A DNA stretch of 64,000 nt from Vitis vinifera (lineage: Eukaryota; Streptophyta; Magnoliopsida; Vitales; Vitaceae): assembly GCF_030704535.1 (NCBI RefSeq), contig NC_081817.1, positions 4,287,501 to 4,351,500 on the forward strand, read 5' to 3'. Below the pieces are notes generated by a model, which saw only the letters and a program-made list of their open reading frames with translations, was not told where the DNA came from and searched no databases. This document shows positions 44,090-58,600 of this stretch, one piece after another. Within the stretch, counting starts at the first letter, position 1. Every line of letters begins with the position of its first letter. A program made the position numbers and the translations under genes.

Positions 44090-47000
44090 CTAGGCAGGCA
44101 TCTGGGTCGGCAGCACCTCTGGCATCATGCCCATCAGCTTGTTCCTTCCCTCCTCAAGTCGCAAATGCTCATTCTTCAGTTGTGCTGCAGCTCCCATACA
44201 GAGCCTCTGTCCGGCTGTTTCGTCCTGCATGCTACTGCTGCTGTTCACAAGGCCACTCTTGATCCAAGCAATACTGTTCAACTCTGCAGCTATGGATGCT
44301 AATTCATGACTAGAGAATGGTGGGGGTTCCATGTATTCAATAAATTCAGGCCCCAACAGAGACCCTTGAGATTGGCCACCAGTTGGAGCCTCACAGCAAC
44401 CGTGACCACATTGCAAAGGGATCGTGGGTTCACTGTAAACACCTTCAAGGAATTTACAGACCTCCAAGTGTGGTTTAGAGGTTTGGACCAAAGGCCCCTT
44501 CATTGGGGCCGCCCTTGAAAATGCAGATCCGACTCTCAGGCCACTCGGAGGGTTGTAAACACTGAAGGCACTAACACGTGCCATTGGACGAGAAATGGAA
44601 GAATGATCTTCAGTGGTCTGAACCTTGTTTTCACACTGATAGGGTCCATCATCCATCAAGCTCGCATCTCTTCCTTCTGGGGGCTTCCGTGAGTCGATAT
44701 CGCCTGGCGACATGGTTTCTTCTGAGGATGCCTTTGTTCTGTCAGGGCTACCATCTTCCAACATACTACCAGATATTGGTTTAAACATGTCAAGCTTCTT
44801 GCACTGTCGCTTTAGTGTAGAATTCCAGTGGTTCTTGATTGCATTGTCTGTTCTGCCTGGCAGGAGCCTTGCAATTGATGCCCACTTATTTCCATGATGT
44901 GAATGGGCTGCAATTATAATACGATCCTCTTCCTCTGCAGCACAAAGGATGCATCGTTTATATTAACTAACGAAAAAACAAGTAAACATGGATGTGAGTC
45001 CAGTTCCATTGACATGGTACATACACAAGAACATGCAGAAAACATCCACTAAATAATTTATGACCAATGATCTAGATGGAGCAGTGGTTTTGTTGGTTAC
45101 ATAATGGCAAATCATGGCAACAACCAAAAATAAATCTCAAATAGAAAATAGACAAAACCAGTAAGTTCAAGTGTCAAACCAACAAAAGAAAAGACTAAAA
45201 TAGGAATTTTTTGTGACTAATTATAAATAAAAAAATTGGTTTTGCCATTAATCCAAAAGAATTAGCAAAATAGGTGGTTCCATGGATAGCAATATCTCAA
45301 AAAACATGTTGTATAGTAACAAATCCCATATTTTGTCCATATACGATAAATATAAACTCTTTCCCCTCCCCACTTTTTGTTGTTCACAAAGAACGACTTT
45401 CTGGGGATGCTTACAATTTACTATCCGTCTACTTCCAGGCTCCTAATTTCTTGGAAATTGACAGCCATAGCTTGTCCCAAGAAATTGCTAATAGGCTCCT
45501 AATTAAGTGTTCTAAATCTGGTCAAATTTTTTACTGAACTTCCTGACTGGCTGGCTCAACATATAGGCCGAGCCAAAAGCTTGACTGAGGACAAAACAAA
45601 GTAGTAAATGTCACATGACCAGGTGTGAATAGTCCAATTAAAATGGTTCTTATGCCAGTCTCCAGCTACAAACAACTAATTGGCAAATGCAACTATTCTA
45701 TCAACAATACAAAAATCTAAATTCAGTCCAACAAGATAACCATAAAAACATGAGCTGTTTGAATGAACAAGGAAACCAGCCCACACAACACCACAATTTA
45801 TAGTGGTTCGGCCATACACCTACGTCTACTCATGGAAACCTCACCGGTTTTCGTCCATTAACTATATATGGTTTCCATTGTTAATCCAAAATATTACACC
45901 CTTAGTGCTAAAACCAGACACATACAATATGGAGGACAAAAGAATAAATGAGAGCAGAGGTTACCAAGCTTAAGCAATCAATAGTGAACCATCTACCAAC
46001 CCAGCCTTCCTCGCTGTTCTCTAGCTCCAAGCTTGAAGGCTCCATCTTTTGTACACCACACACCCATCCAATGCACTCACACACAAATAATGGGATTTAT
46101 GATTTCTAGTGCATTCAATCTTGCCCAAAGAACATTTGAACTTAAATGTGATGAAAATGCTCTCTCTAGGTTGTAAGCTCGATATCAGTGTGTTTTTTTT
46201 TCCAAAAACTGAGCCTAAGCAGCTTAAATAGTGGGGCTAAAGATGGCCCCAACAGCCACAAAACTGAGCATCTAATGCTCTGCAAGTTCCAAACTGGATG
46301 ATCGGTGAAGTCACCATCCAATAGATTCCAATGAGTGAGGCAAATGAGAGCCCCAACGGCACAAAAATCAATCATTTAATACTCTGAAAATTGCAGAGCA
46401 GCTGATTGGTTGAGTTACCAGCTGATTGAACTTCCAATGGTCCCAATTTGAATTTAAATGATTTTAAAAACATGAGAATCCAAATGGGTACTTGCCAACC
46501 AGACTAGACTGCTCTCCAGACTCTAAAATGTGACAAAGTCCAAAATGAGATCTCTAGAGAGGAACCAGCTGACCAGAATTGAACAGCCTACCAGTCTCCT
46601 TGAGGACTGAAATCCCCTGGTCAAGATGCTTTAAACTTAGAACCAAGGTTCAACCAAGTCAAATTTTTGCCATAGACTTGAGTTTAAATGAGACAAAATA
46701 ATATCACCAATACATCCTAAACACATGAAGAATCAAATCATCAAGTATACGACTTGAATTTAAAGGAAAAAGTACCAGGAAAAAACACCTTTTGAATGTT
46801 TTCAATTAAAAAAATCTACAAGCCTTCTAAAATCTAATTAAACAGCCTGTTATTAAAATTGACCTTCTGATTTTTATTTACTCATCCTACTTCTTTCTCA
46901 TTTTACTCTATCCTGAAACTCAAAACACAGTTACTTAAATTCCTTTGAAAGCCTTCATCTATCTTGTTGTGTCTTGATGTCCTATCACATTGCTCAGCCA

Positions 47001-49642
47001 TATGCAGGAGTACTACCATATAGAACTGTTTTGAAGACGACATTTTCACAAGACTCAACCCCATAAACAACAGCTTCGTCAATCAGATTGTTGCTTAGAC
47101 TCTGCAGTTGCATCTTGAGAAATAATATCCACAATCAAAATTCAATAGTGGGTAAGAAAATAGTATACATTCTTGAAATAAAAACATTTTTTAATAAGCC
47201 GAACAGAGAGGATCCAGTAGAATCAAAGATTTAAGTACTCCACCATGACTCAAAGTAAAACATCACCTTTATCTATCAAAGTAAATGAACCAAGGATTAG
47301 AATCATTACACTAAAGTTTCAATTTGAGATATAATAATCATACAAGCAACACAAAAGTGGTGGGCTCTTTATCAGGATACATGAGAGGTGGGCTTTTCAT
47401 CATTATACATGCTCATATTACGCATGGATTTATAAAGCTTTTATGCCACCTGTCAACCCAATGCCTCCTAACTTCTTTCTTTGAGTTTAAGATTAGCTGT
47501 GTGACAAAATAAGGTCTTATAAGGCCTAATTGGTAAACAAGTTTTTTTTTTCTAAAAAAAAAAAATCCTATCCTGAAATGAGTCATACTAAATAGGAACA
47601 CAATAACTGGGATGCTGAAGAACAAAACACCAAACATTCTTCTTTCAAAGTTCAATTCTCAAATCCTTCGACTAAACCCATGCTTGCATGCATTTGCTAC
47701 CTAATTTCAAGTCTAAACAATCCCTTGCAATTTCAAGGGAGGCTATTCTTTTACCTCTGTATAGCCTTAATTGAAATGCTTGACGAATAGGAGAGATTAA
47801 TAATTCAATTTTGACCATAGATTATAGGGCTGCCTTCTCCTTGCATCATCATCACTGCTTCCACTTGGGGCAAAACTACTCAAGAGCATGATCTAATACT
47901 ATTGTTTAGCAACAATTGACCCCCCAAAACCTCTCATATTTTCTGGATATCAAACAACTTATGACTTTTTCAATGGTTATGCATCCTCAGGTACCTTCCA
48001 TTAGCACAAATTCTTTCAGGAATAGAAGGCACCACCAGATTCGTTAATTGGAGTGCAAGAATTAAGTAATCATAATAGTAATAGCAAATTTAATGCATTC
48101 ATTAGTTACAACATCTCTGCCTCAATTTACATTATCGTTGCCATTATTTGCTCCAATCTCATCTAATAGGTTATTGAACTGTGCTGACCAATGCTTGCGG
48201 CACAGTCAATTTAGTAACTTTACTCACCTCCTTTGTCACCATTTTTAACAAGATAGATGAAAGCTAGTTTTCATACCATTCTAAATTTCTAATAAACCTT
48301 GATGGACCTTTACATAATACACTATTGAACAAGGGATAAAAGGGGAAGGATGTAATAGCTTAGCTTCCAACTAAATTAAATTTCTTGTTCAAATTTAATG
48401 ACCATAACAAAAGCTCATTACAGATTTAACAAACCTACTTCCCTAGCATAAGAAATACCCACAACATTTCCAACTGAAATCCATGAGTTTAATAAGCCTA
48501 AATAACAAAATCCCAAAAGATTCAAACTAAACTAGCTTCTCAACACTATATAAATAAACAATGCTAAACATCTCAATATTTTTTCTTTCGTTGTTTCATT
48601 TCACTGCCTGCTAAGCAAATCACTTGTGTATATATAAGAGCTTCATTCAATTCAATGTAGTAAATTGTCTACTAATCAATGATGAGCAATCTCATCTGTC
48701 AACTTGGAACTCATGGCCTCTCCAGATTCTCCTTCCCACCAAAACAAAGAGAGCCTTGCTAAAGAACTCAGAACATGTATAAAAAAGGAAAAGAAATCTA
48801 TTTTTGAGAATAGGTGTCATACCAAACATTCCCACCTCCACCCCCACCTGAATTCCATCCTATGGCCATAAGAATATAATGAAAGAAAAGTAAAGGCAGC
48901 AAAAGCTAAAGGAATGAATATAAAGATTGCAATCCCTTAAACACTGACGCACCATACTAGAGTCAGAACATAGTATAAATGTCCACTGAATACTACCTAT
49001 CAGAAAATAAATGAATGGCCCCTGAATATTAATTTGGGAAGATGGTGAAATAGGAATCTGAAGACATATTGAAATCCAAGCAATATCAACCAAAGTCAGA
49101 ACTCCACAGACAGTACCAAAAGAAAACCCAATTGATCCCAATAACAAATACGGCAATGCAGTAACTTTAATCAAAATAATCATGCTGACAACGAAAACTC
49201 AACACTACCCATCAACACAAACAAGAAAAAAACACTAAAAACAATTAGATAAAACACTAAAACGACTCCAAAAAGTAACATCATACAAAACCCTCATCGA
49301 AATTCCAACTAACAACTGAACGACGGAATTTGACTGAAAATGGCGGTTACCAGTAAAGGGCTTCCGCTTGACGCAAGGGTCGAGCTGGTTACACCAGCGA
49401 AGCCGGCAAGACTTTCCAGAACGACCGGAAATTCCACGGGCGATCAAGCTCCAATTCCGGGGGCCGAACTTGCTGACGAGTTGACTGAGAATTGCGTCTT
49501 CTTCCGGAGACCAGGGACCCCTGACTCGGCTACTGCTCCCACCGGCCCTTGTATCACCATCACGGCGGGCATCGTTGGCAGTGACGACGTCTTCCTCGTC
49601 AACGAGGGCGGCTGCTGCTGAATCAACTTGGAGTTGGTCCAT
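44090..49642 (-). CDS. R2R3-MYB transcription factor (MYB25/MYB109-like), two exons
   Basis: Exon 1 is 49642-49351 and exon 2 is 44934-44090, with a 4416-bp intron (donor CTG|GTAACC, acceptor CTGCAG|AGGAAG). The product has 378 residues. R2 (about 42-91) has the regular Trp spacing, starting [15 protein letters not shown] and ending LRWCNQL. R3 (about 92-142) starts [12 protein letters not shown], with the usual Phe for the first Trp, and ends IKNHWNSTL. The intron separates the two repeats near their border. The long acidic/Ala-rich N-terminal region before R2 and the sequence [17 protein letters not shown] point to the MYB1/MYB25/MYB109 clade, from memory of the family. The C-terminal region is Ser/Gly-rich with no clear EAR repression motif. 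It should be a nuclear DNA-binding regulator; its targets are unknown. The gene looks intact. Confidence 0.93.
45770..46700. mobile_element. Possible transposon remnant inside the MYB intron
   Basis: The segment contains TATAGTGGTTCGGCCATACA and CCTACGTCTACTCATGG, phrases common to a class of plant retroelement-like repeats, in a stretch that differs in texture from the surrounding intron. No ends, target-site duplication or coding region were found, so this is a weak call. Confidence 0.3.
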
Positions 49643-49758
49643 ATGGGAGAGGGGGTGTGGTGAAGCGCAGGATGCATATACCTGCCTAACGGCAAAACCG
49701 GAACACGCTCTTCATTTTTGCCCAAATGTTTCCGACTCTGTTGTTCCGAGCCAATTCC

Positions 49759-49809
49759 TTCAAACGACGTAGTTTATAGTGATGAGACACAAAAGCGACG
49801 TCGTTTGAA
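49759..49809 (-). promoter_or_regulatory. MYB core promoter: TATA box inside an ACGT inverted repeat
   Basis: Reading leftward, a CTATAAAC TATA box (49772-49779) lies about 130 bp upstream of the ATG. It sits between the perfect 12-bp inverted repeats TTCAAACGACGT (49759-49770) and ACGTCGTTTGAA (49798-49809). The ACGT cores resemble bZIP sites. Confidence 0.5.
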
Positions 49810-52800
49810 AGAGTGAAAACGAATGGTTAAATAAATCCTCCTAATATGATTATAACCCATGCTAAATATCCTTAATTTACATAAAACTATATGGTCCCAC
49901 TGCACACATTTCATAACAAATTGACACAATCAAATTAACTGTTGGTTTGTCATTTTTAAAATAAAAAACTATTATAAAAAGTATAAATTTATTTCACATA
50001 GTAAATTTTTTTTAATAGATTTTAAAATTATAAAAAAACCGAAAAAAAAGGAATTACTAAGATTTTAGAAAAATTTAATAAAAAAATAAAATTAATTTTC
50101 AGAACTGTTCTTCAATATTTTATAAAAATTTATTTGTATTTTTAAGTATTTTTTTTAAATGAATCATTATTGTATAATTACTTTTTAAAAAATATCATTA
50201 AATAAAGGGAAAATAACTAAAATATGTTTTTTAAAAATACAATATTTTCTTTTTATACTAATAAAAAATATTTTTATTTTCTTTGAAGGACTTGTTTCAA
50301 TAATTTTGTTAGCCACCTCTTAATGATACATAATGATCAAGTATGACTTAAGCTCCAAAATTCACATGTAACACTCAAACTATTTGATGTTGCTGAATCA
50401 ATCTTTTTCCAAACTTAACTTATTATATTAACAACCAAAAAAGCAATATTTAAAGAATTTAGAAGAATAGTTTGTATTGTATAAAAATGCTTTATAGGGT
50501 TAAGAATGCTCTTAAGTGCTTGATCTCTTAACCAAATAAGGTTATCTTTCATTTATAGGCATTTTATGGAACTCTCTGAATCCTAAAAAGTTTCTTTGTA
50601 GAGTTTCTAAGCTTCTCTAAATTCTCTTATTAGTAGGGCGGTGTAGATGTTTTCAGGTAATTTCAAAAGCTTGTTGCCCTTTCATATAAGTTATTTCAAG
50701 ACATTAAGTTGACGTTACCAAGAAGTGGGTAGAATCTGCTTTGGGTCACTACAAGCCCGTACGTTGCATGTCTGAGATTAGTCCACCTTGAGTGCCCAGC
50801 CCAATAATGAATGATATGCATGTTTTTGTGTGTCACAAGGGCCTCATTTTCAGCCCAAATTTGGAATGGGTTGGACGAGGTAAATTATGTTTCTCAATGG
50901 AAGAAAGTGGCTCATCTAGCTTTTAGAAGTTGGGGGTCCAACTTCTTTTCAATGGACTCGTTAAGATATTTGAATAATTGTCTCATTCAAATTCACACTT
51001 TTCAAGTTGGGTTGGGCTGAGAAAAACTTTCTTCATCATCGTCATCATCATCAAATTTATTTTTTTAGTATGATATTTTGCTCAAACCAACTCGACTTCA
51101 ATTCATTTCAAGCTTAGGCAAGATTTTAGGTTTAAACTTTTTTTTTTTCATTTATTTATACTAAAATCTAAATAATAATTGACATCATATTTTAGGATAA
51201 TAATTAAAATATGAAAAATAAATTTACCTATTTTTCTAATAAAATAAAGTAGTAAATAATATAATTATAATTTATTTAACATGTTTTTCTTTATATATAT
51301 TTTAAAAATAATTTTTATTTATAATATTTTATTTTTAATCATTCTTTATATTTATATAATTAATAAAAATAAAAAATAATTTAAGAATAAAAGCCTTACC
51401 CTTTTTTTAAGTCTTTGCCTTTCCTTTTCAATCTAATTGTCCCCAAAATATGGTAACTGTCTCATCAGTCATCACCACTAACCCTAATGGGCAGGCAAAG
51501 ACTTCCATCCATACGAAAATCAAACTTAAATAGCCTCGTGCGTCAAAGACACGTCTAGCATTACTGCTTTCATTGACTCACCAAACGTGCTTGTCGGTTC
51601 AATTCCTCCTGTGGTCTTCGGCTTCCAATCTCGTTTCTTTATTCCATTTTCCTTTCTTTTCAGCTCAAGGATGATTGCATGCTTATCCTTTTTCCTCCTA
51701 AAGTCTTTGTTCACAAAAATAATCTAAACTTTATTCTAGAATCACAGGCTTATTCTTTGTGGGTATTGAGGTTAATCTTCTGTTCATGGAAAACTTCAGA
51801 AGTCGTGATACAGTGGACGGTCGCCCAAGGAAAATGAGAGGTAAGCAACCCAACAACGACAAGCGATGATTGCGCAAAGCGGGACACTTAGAAAATGACA
51901 CCAAAATGATTCAAGCCATGAAAAATAATTTCATGTTGAAGATCATTAACTTGAATTGTTTGAAGCAAAAGATGAAATGAGATTCATAAATTTCAACTTG
52001 TCATCAAAAACCCAGTTGCCTTTACAATATTGTCGCAGTAATCTTTGAAAATTAACCAGCAGCTGCGGTCCACAAGCACTGTGTAATGAATTTGGACTCT
52101 TTAACTGCACTTGATATCTCCGTTGTTGCCATCAAATTCAAAGTTCCCTGGCAGACCAGGAAATGAAACCAAGAAGACTCGCTCCATGTGAGGAACATGG
52201 TCCCGTGAGGAAGTTAAGTGTGTCAAATTACTGGGTGCAGTAGAATCATTAATACATAGAAAAATTGATATCAACTACCCACTATGGGTGAAGTACTGTC
52301 CATTCTTCATACAAAGCAAGGCTGTGTTGAGCAGATCCTGTATTAATTCGGCATGACATTCCTGACATGTCTTTTGTTGGAAGAAGGTTTTGGGTTACTT
52401 GCGAGATGTTCAAGAATCCGGATTTGATTATTTTATCCTTAAATTTTCTACAACAAATCTTGAATAGAACTATGAATACGACAATCACTCTTATTTCCAT
52501 GAGAGTTTCTAAGTAATTCCAATTTTTCCTTTTTTAACATTATTAAGTGGAGTTGGGTCTGTCTGGCTGAGCACCCAAACCCATTTTCAACGTCTTTGCT
52601 CAATTCCATTCATTACAACCGATTTTTTTTCTCATTTTTCTGCCACAAGAGAAAAAAAAAAAGTGGAATTAATTTAATACCTTCTGGGACTGGCCTGCAA
52701 AATCATTTTTAACTTGAAATTCATGTTAAATCTCTTCATTGTTTCTTGTCTGGAAGATTGATGGTTCTTTGAATCAATAGACATTCTATCTTGAGATGAA

Positions 52801-55655
52801 ACCTCTGCTTAATCAGACCTCTAATAGCATATTAGCTATCAATTATTTGATCTAAAAGATTAAGCTGTTAGGTATGTGGGAGTATTAGGGAGTGTATGGC
52901 TACCATTAAAAAACGTGCCCATGCTTTTGTTTTCCCTCGGATTCTCACGAATTGAAGTGTTCCCATCATGGTCTCAATGTAGAATATTTGCTTATCTGAA
53001 AGACTGAAAGTAGGATTAGGTAAGGGAGCATTACAAAGGAGAATTCTCTTCTCTGGTCATGGTCCCCTCAATTATATTATATATATTCAGCCATGACTTT
53101 CATTAATTTGTACTCCAAGTTTTCTGAGGTTGCATAAGATCTAGAAAGCATATTTTTATGGAAAGTAAAGCAGATGGAAAGGCAAAGAGGTCACTTAGGA
53201 TCACTAGCAGAGGGGAAGCAGAATGACAACACCAAAAAGACAATGTGTGCTTACTTTTCCAACCAACCTAAGTGCATGGACCAAGTTTCACTGCAAAATG
53301 CAACATTAAAAGGACCACATATACCAAAGTAAATGCACCAAGCCATCCATGGATGGCCCTTTTTGGAGGGTCACTTATGCCTTTGCTTATGCAATCGTGA
53401 CACCATTGGGGTAGCTCAAATTTGTGGCCTTCAATCTCTTTGACATGACTCGGATTTGCATAATCCTCACCCAGCTGAAAACACAACACTCACACTCAGG
53501 GATGTGTCTGGGATGAAGATTTTGATTTGCCATGTAGAGGGGTCTCCGGAACTATGATTAAAAGTATATTTGATGCTTATGGAGTTGATCCATGGTGTTG
53601 AAATGGTTCTTTCTGATGAGGCAATATGTACTTTATCATGATGTCAGAGTTGCAGTCTTTAAATTATTAAATTTCGAACTTATTTTATTATTTATCATAA
53701 TGAACTGCTTCTGTAAATATTATCCGAGTCGAAGGACCCCATCCGATATAAAATATTACATTCATATTCATATTCATATTCCCCCTAGGCCAAAGTTGAG
53801 GAAGTAGAACATTGGTGCCATAAGACACACACCATATATTTGAGGTTGTCAAGCCATAAATGGGATCACCAAGAAGACCCCTTTTCAAAATGAATGACCA
53901 ACAAAGTCATATTAAAATAGTTAGAGAATAGAGACCAATAAACTCATGGTACTAATTGAGCATAAAACCCACTATTTACTGGGTGGAGTTGGGTGGAAAA
54001 GGAGTTCCAAAAGTTGGAATTGTGGAGTAGAGAGCATGGGACCCCAGTGACGCCTTTGGTCATCCAATGATGGCTCAAGGAAGATCATCGATATCTTATA
54101 TAGGTGGGCATATTCAAACAAAAACATATGGCAGGAAGTTACAGCCATGGACAGTAATTCCTGGAAGGTATGGAAGGTGACTACTAGGATTGGTCTAGGA
54201 GGCTAGAAGCGTACTGAGGGGATCCAAAGTGACAGCTAGAGTCACCTTCGAAGTTATAAATCCTGTTGCCTGTAAAAAATAAAAAAAAGAACATCCAAAA
54301 GATGAAAATGGACTAGCTATTTCTTGATCAGACACTGAATGGCCCACTTCTTACAGACAACAGATTGAAAGCTATGGACTTTGATGCCAAACGAGTTGGG
54401 AGTAGGGCAGAAGGTAGGGTAGAGGGAGTCCTTAGCCCTAATTGAATTGTCCTTCATGGAGACCCCCCAAGTTGAATCCATGTGACATTGAAAACCCATT
54501 TGCTATTGAGAAAACAACGTATGAGTGACCTCTTAGAAACCATGGTCCTTTTTATTTTGGGGGTGCCCTAAATTCCCTAGACACACGCAAATCCCAGTGA
54601 GTCTCTTTCTTGTAAGTTGTAACAACACCATATGAGAAGGGCTTTTAAGCTCCTATGCCACAGCTGCTTTATAATGGGGGAAATCTTTACCAAGTGGCAG
54701 GGAAAAAGGTACTTTCATGACCTTATAATGAAATTTCCAGTCTTTTCTAAGGTGCAACATTGGTGGGTTATGACAACTGAAAAGGAACCCCGACTTCACT
54801 CTAAATACGTATATGTTAAGTTAAAATTTTCAATTTTGTGCCATATGTCTTGATTTCAATGGAAGAAGTTAAAGATCAAATTTTCATCTTGCACAGCATG
54901 ACGCCAGCTGTTGTGGTCCAAAAGCCTTAAAGGTCCAATAAAGTCATGGAAGTAGGGTTATCCCTAAGGGACCACTGGATATAAAATAATTTCAAGTGAC
55001 TCAAAACATAAGAAAAGGGTGTTGAGAAGTTGGTAAAATTGATTGACTGTTGGGACAAAAAAAAAAAGAGGAAATTAAATAAAAATAAAAATAACTGAAA
55101 ATAAAAACAGTTAAAGGGACAGGGAAGCAGCAGTAGTTCAATTCTCTTTGGCCATACCATGGTGTGATGGGAGTTGGAGGAACCAATAGTGAACCAATTC
55201 CATCAGAGAAGCAACCACTGAAGAGTCCATTCCAAAATGCAGACAAGAAAGGACTGTGAGTGGGGGTTGGCACTAAGTCAGGTTGCTGTGTGAAAGATGA
55301 TGAGAATAGGGTTAGAAGAAGAAATAAAAGAAAAGGGCAGGTACTCTTTCGAATGAGTCATGCTCTACCAGATGGGCAACAAGGGCTGGTTGGAAACAAA
55401 CATTTATGTCGTGTAAAGAAGGGACCAGTGTCCTTAGAGGTGAACCCCTTGTGATGGACATGAACCAAGATACAACCAAACCCTACTTTCATATCACATC
55501 CGACAGTATCAGCCAACCCACAATTACCCCACTTGGTGTAAGAGTAATATATCTAAAATGGTGGAGCCCTCTCACCACCATACAAGGCCTGCACCTGCTC
55601 CTGTGGTCCTTTGTGCTTCACTAGTGTGGACAAGATCTAGCATCTATGCATCATG
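49810..55655. other. Gene-poor intergenic region
   Basis: AT-rich DNA (49810-51480) is followed by DNA of more average composition. I found no ORF with a recognisable domain, no rRNA or tRNA and no terminal repeats. A 73-codon minus-strand ORF at 53268-53489 has a hydrophobic stretch (LGAFTLVYVVLLMLHFAV) but no supporting context. Confidence 0.4.
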
Positions 55656-55685
55656 CATCATCATCATCATCATCATCATCATCAT
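55656..55685 (+). repeat. (CAT)10 microsatellite
   Basis: Ten perfect CAT units. Confidence 0.9.
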
Positions 55686-58600
55686 GGAAGAGGGCATCAT
55701 ATCCATGGCTGAGATGACTTTTGTTTCTGGAGAAATCAGAAATGTATTGCTCTTGTTGCCAACCACTAGCATCATTTTTTTCTCCTTTCAATTATTCCTT
55801 CTTTATGGTTGAGAAGAAAGAGGAAGAAAAGCAGCAACTCTTTGTAAATTGTAATGAGGATTAATATTGGAACTGCTTTCCATCTTCTGGTTCCAAGCTA
55901 ACCTGCACAAGTGACAACTAGTCCCAAAAAAGGACTGAGGTTCAAGTGGGGAGAGAAAGGGATCAAGTGAATTGAAAATATATCCATTATTGTACAGTTG
56001 TTCATGGAATTTTTCTCTTTACAAAATCTTTAGTTAGAGCTCTGAACCCACATATGGTACATCGATATATTGAGTCCCTTACTCCTTACAGAATCATACT
56101 TAATCATTTCAGCATTTTCTTTTCATGATGAACTTCCATTTTTTTACTACGTGCTCCTTTACTTGTGATGAAAATCCAACGTATCTTAAAACTTTCACTT
56201 CACTTCCCCCTTCTTTTTTTTCCAAGTCCAACATGCTGCAAATGAATATCTGAATATAATTAACATACAAATTGATAAGAGAGATAATGACCTACGTTCC
56301 CCACCATTAATTATAACCATCAAAAACGTTTTTCTCAATCCTTAAATCCATCTCTTTATGTGGGGGGGCACCCCCAAAATCAATAGGAGTGAGAGGATGG
56401 ATTCAACAAAGGTGGCTGCCTTGGCCCTTTTCAATCAAGATCACAAGTTCATGTCTTTAATTTTCTGTGTTGCAAGGATTCCTTTCTGTCACTGTCCTCC
56501 CCTATGAGTAATCACTGGTATAATTAATAAATTCCATACAATTAATCCATCAGTATTTCCTCCTTTTTCCCATCTTATTCTACATTAAGAGCTGTATGTA
56601 ATGAATTGATTTTCCAGTTCAACCATAGCTTGATAAAGTAAATTAAATTAGCATGAAAATTTTGAGTCTGAAAGGGGTTTCTGAATCATTTGATTTACAT
56701 GGGTGTCAAGTGGAAACCCTAGTTATGATTACCTTTTAGTTAATTGACAATTTCTCTTTCTATTAGAGGCTTTTGTAAGGAGAAAAATCCTTTCAAATCA
56801 CTTATGAATCATAATTGAAATTAAGAATACGTTTGATAGTGATTTTAAAAAGTGTTTCTAACCTTTATAATATTTGAAAATTTTCATTTTATAAGTATTA
56901 AAAATATTATAAACACTTCTTATAATCATTATCAAATACACTTTAAGAAATAAATTTTTTCCCTTTTTCAAGAAGGATTTGAAAATTTTGTACTACCAAA
57001 AGCATGTTTCTTGTCAAAGTGGCACATATGCTGTAGCCATTAATAATCTCAAAGAATGTAGATAAGGCAAGTATTTAAGGGTCAGCCCCCTTGAATGCAA
57101 ATTTCATAAAAACTATACACAAGTAGGTGGTACTGATCACATGCAGCATGCACGTGAATTTGTTGTTTGTAGTTAGGGCCATTAAGCAGTGGGTCCATCC
57201 ACCATGTGTTCCACAACTGAACCTATGTAAGAGCGGGGTTGCTTGGGCTCAGGCACAGCACCAAACCAAGGTAACAAGGGCTATGGCCCCATGTAAGGAG
57301 TCAATAAAAATGGCCTATATAGAGAGAGTGATGTTTGTTTACAACTTGGTCATGTACTAGAGTGGAAAAGCCCCTTGCTTCCATTTGAAAATGAATGATG
57401 GGTATTCACTAGCTCGCTCAGCTTTTGTCTTCATCATCAAACTCTGCTTTAATTTCCCAATTTGAACTCATTCTATGCCCTTTGACCCTGGCTGGTTTTT
57501 TAACATCTCATCATCAGTACTTTCTTGGGGATGAGTTTAATTTACAGCTAGCTAAGAGTAAGAGATATCTTTGTTAATGAAACCCTTTTAAAGGGTACTG
57601 TTGTGCCTATTTCCATCTGCACTAATAGATCATTTGGTTGAAAAATATTCTAAGTGGAAAAATTCTTGAAGGGCTATGCCACCCTAGCTACATCACTCAT
57701 GATGGGCATGCCATGATCTTCCCCCCTCCATTTCTCTGCGCTTAGAAGCCTTCAATCCTTGATATGGACATATTCTTCATTTTTATTTTTTTTTCATAGA
57801 ATGAAAAGCTTTTCCCATCTAGATCTCTCCCTTTTCTTTCAGGTTCGTTAAATATGGTCCCAAAAGTCATAATTGAGAATTCAACTTTGATTAGTGTAAA
57901 TCAATAGTCTTCTACAAACCTCCATGAAAAAGACTTGAAATTTGTCGTGTTTAACCAAGAAACAAATCGATTAGTACAATGATGAGCGAATTATAATAAT
58001 GAAGATAATAATAGATCGGATCAAAGTGGTTGAAACGACACTATACATCAAATATTTACTTTATTAATCAACCATAATTAATACCATTCTTAGAAGAGTT
58101 TTAAGAAACATGAGCATTGTGTGGTTGTCATAAATGTGTCCACTTCAAAGGAACCCTCCAACCTAGTTTATAAATGCCAGAGATAAATCACCAATAACTA
58201 CTTTTTTTAAGCAAAATGTCCATATTCCTCTAAAACATGAAATGCTTTTGAATGTAACTTATCATGAAAATAGGATCATATATTACCATGCATCACCCCT
58301 TTTTTCTTTAGGCTCCCCCATACGTCACTCCTCGGTGTACTTAACCATATTCCAACCACTGATTCACCCAGTGGGATCAAAAACTAAAAGAATGAACAAA
58401 ACCAAATAGTGACACCCAAGCACTTTTCTTTGGGTTGTAGGACTAGTCACCTCCTCTTTCTTGTCATTTTAATCTTTATCCATATTTCCCAACATGTGGT
58501 CACAAACAAAAGTAGGGCGACATGTTTATTTATATGGACATCCCAAGAGATATGAACCTTTTATTTGTCAATGTAACACAATAATAGTAATTAACAAGAT

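Noticed and set aside
53268-53489. 73-codon ORF with a hydrophobic segment
   Set aside because: No promoter, splice partner or known motif; chance ORF is the simpler explanation.
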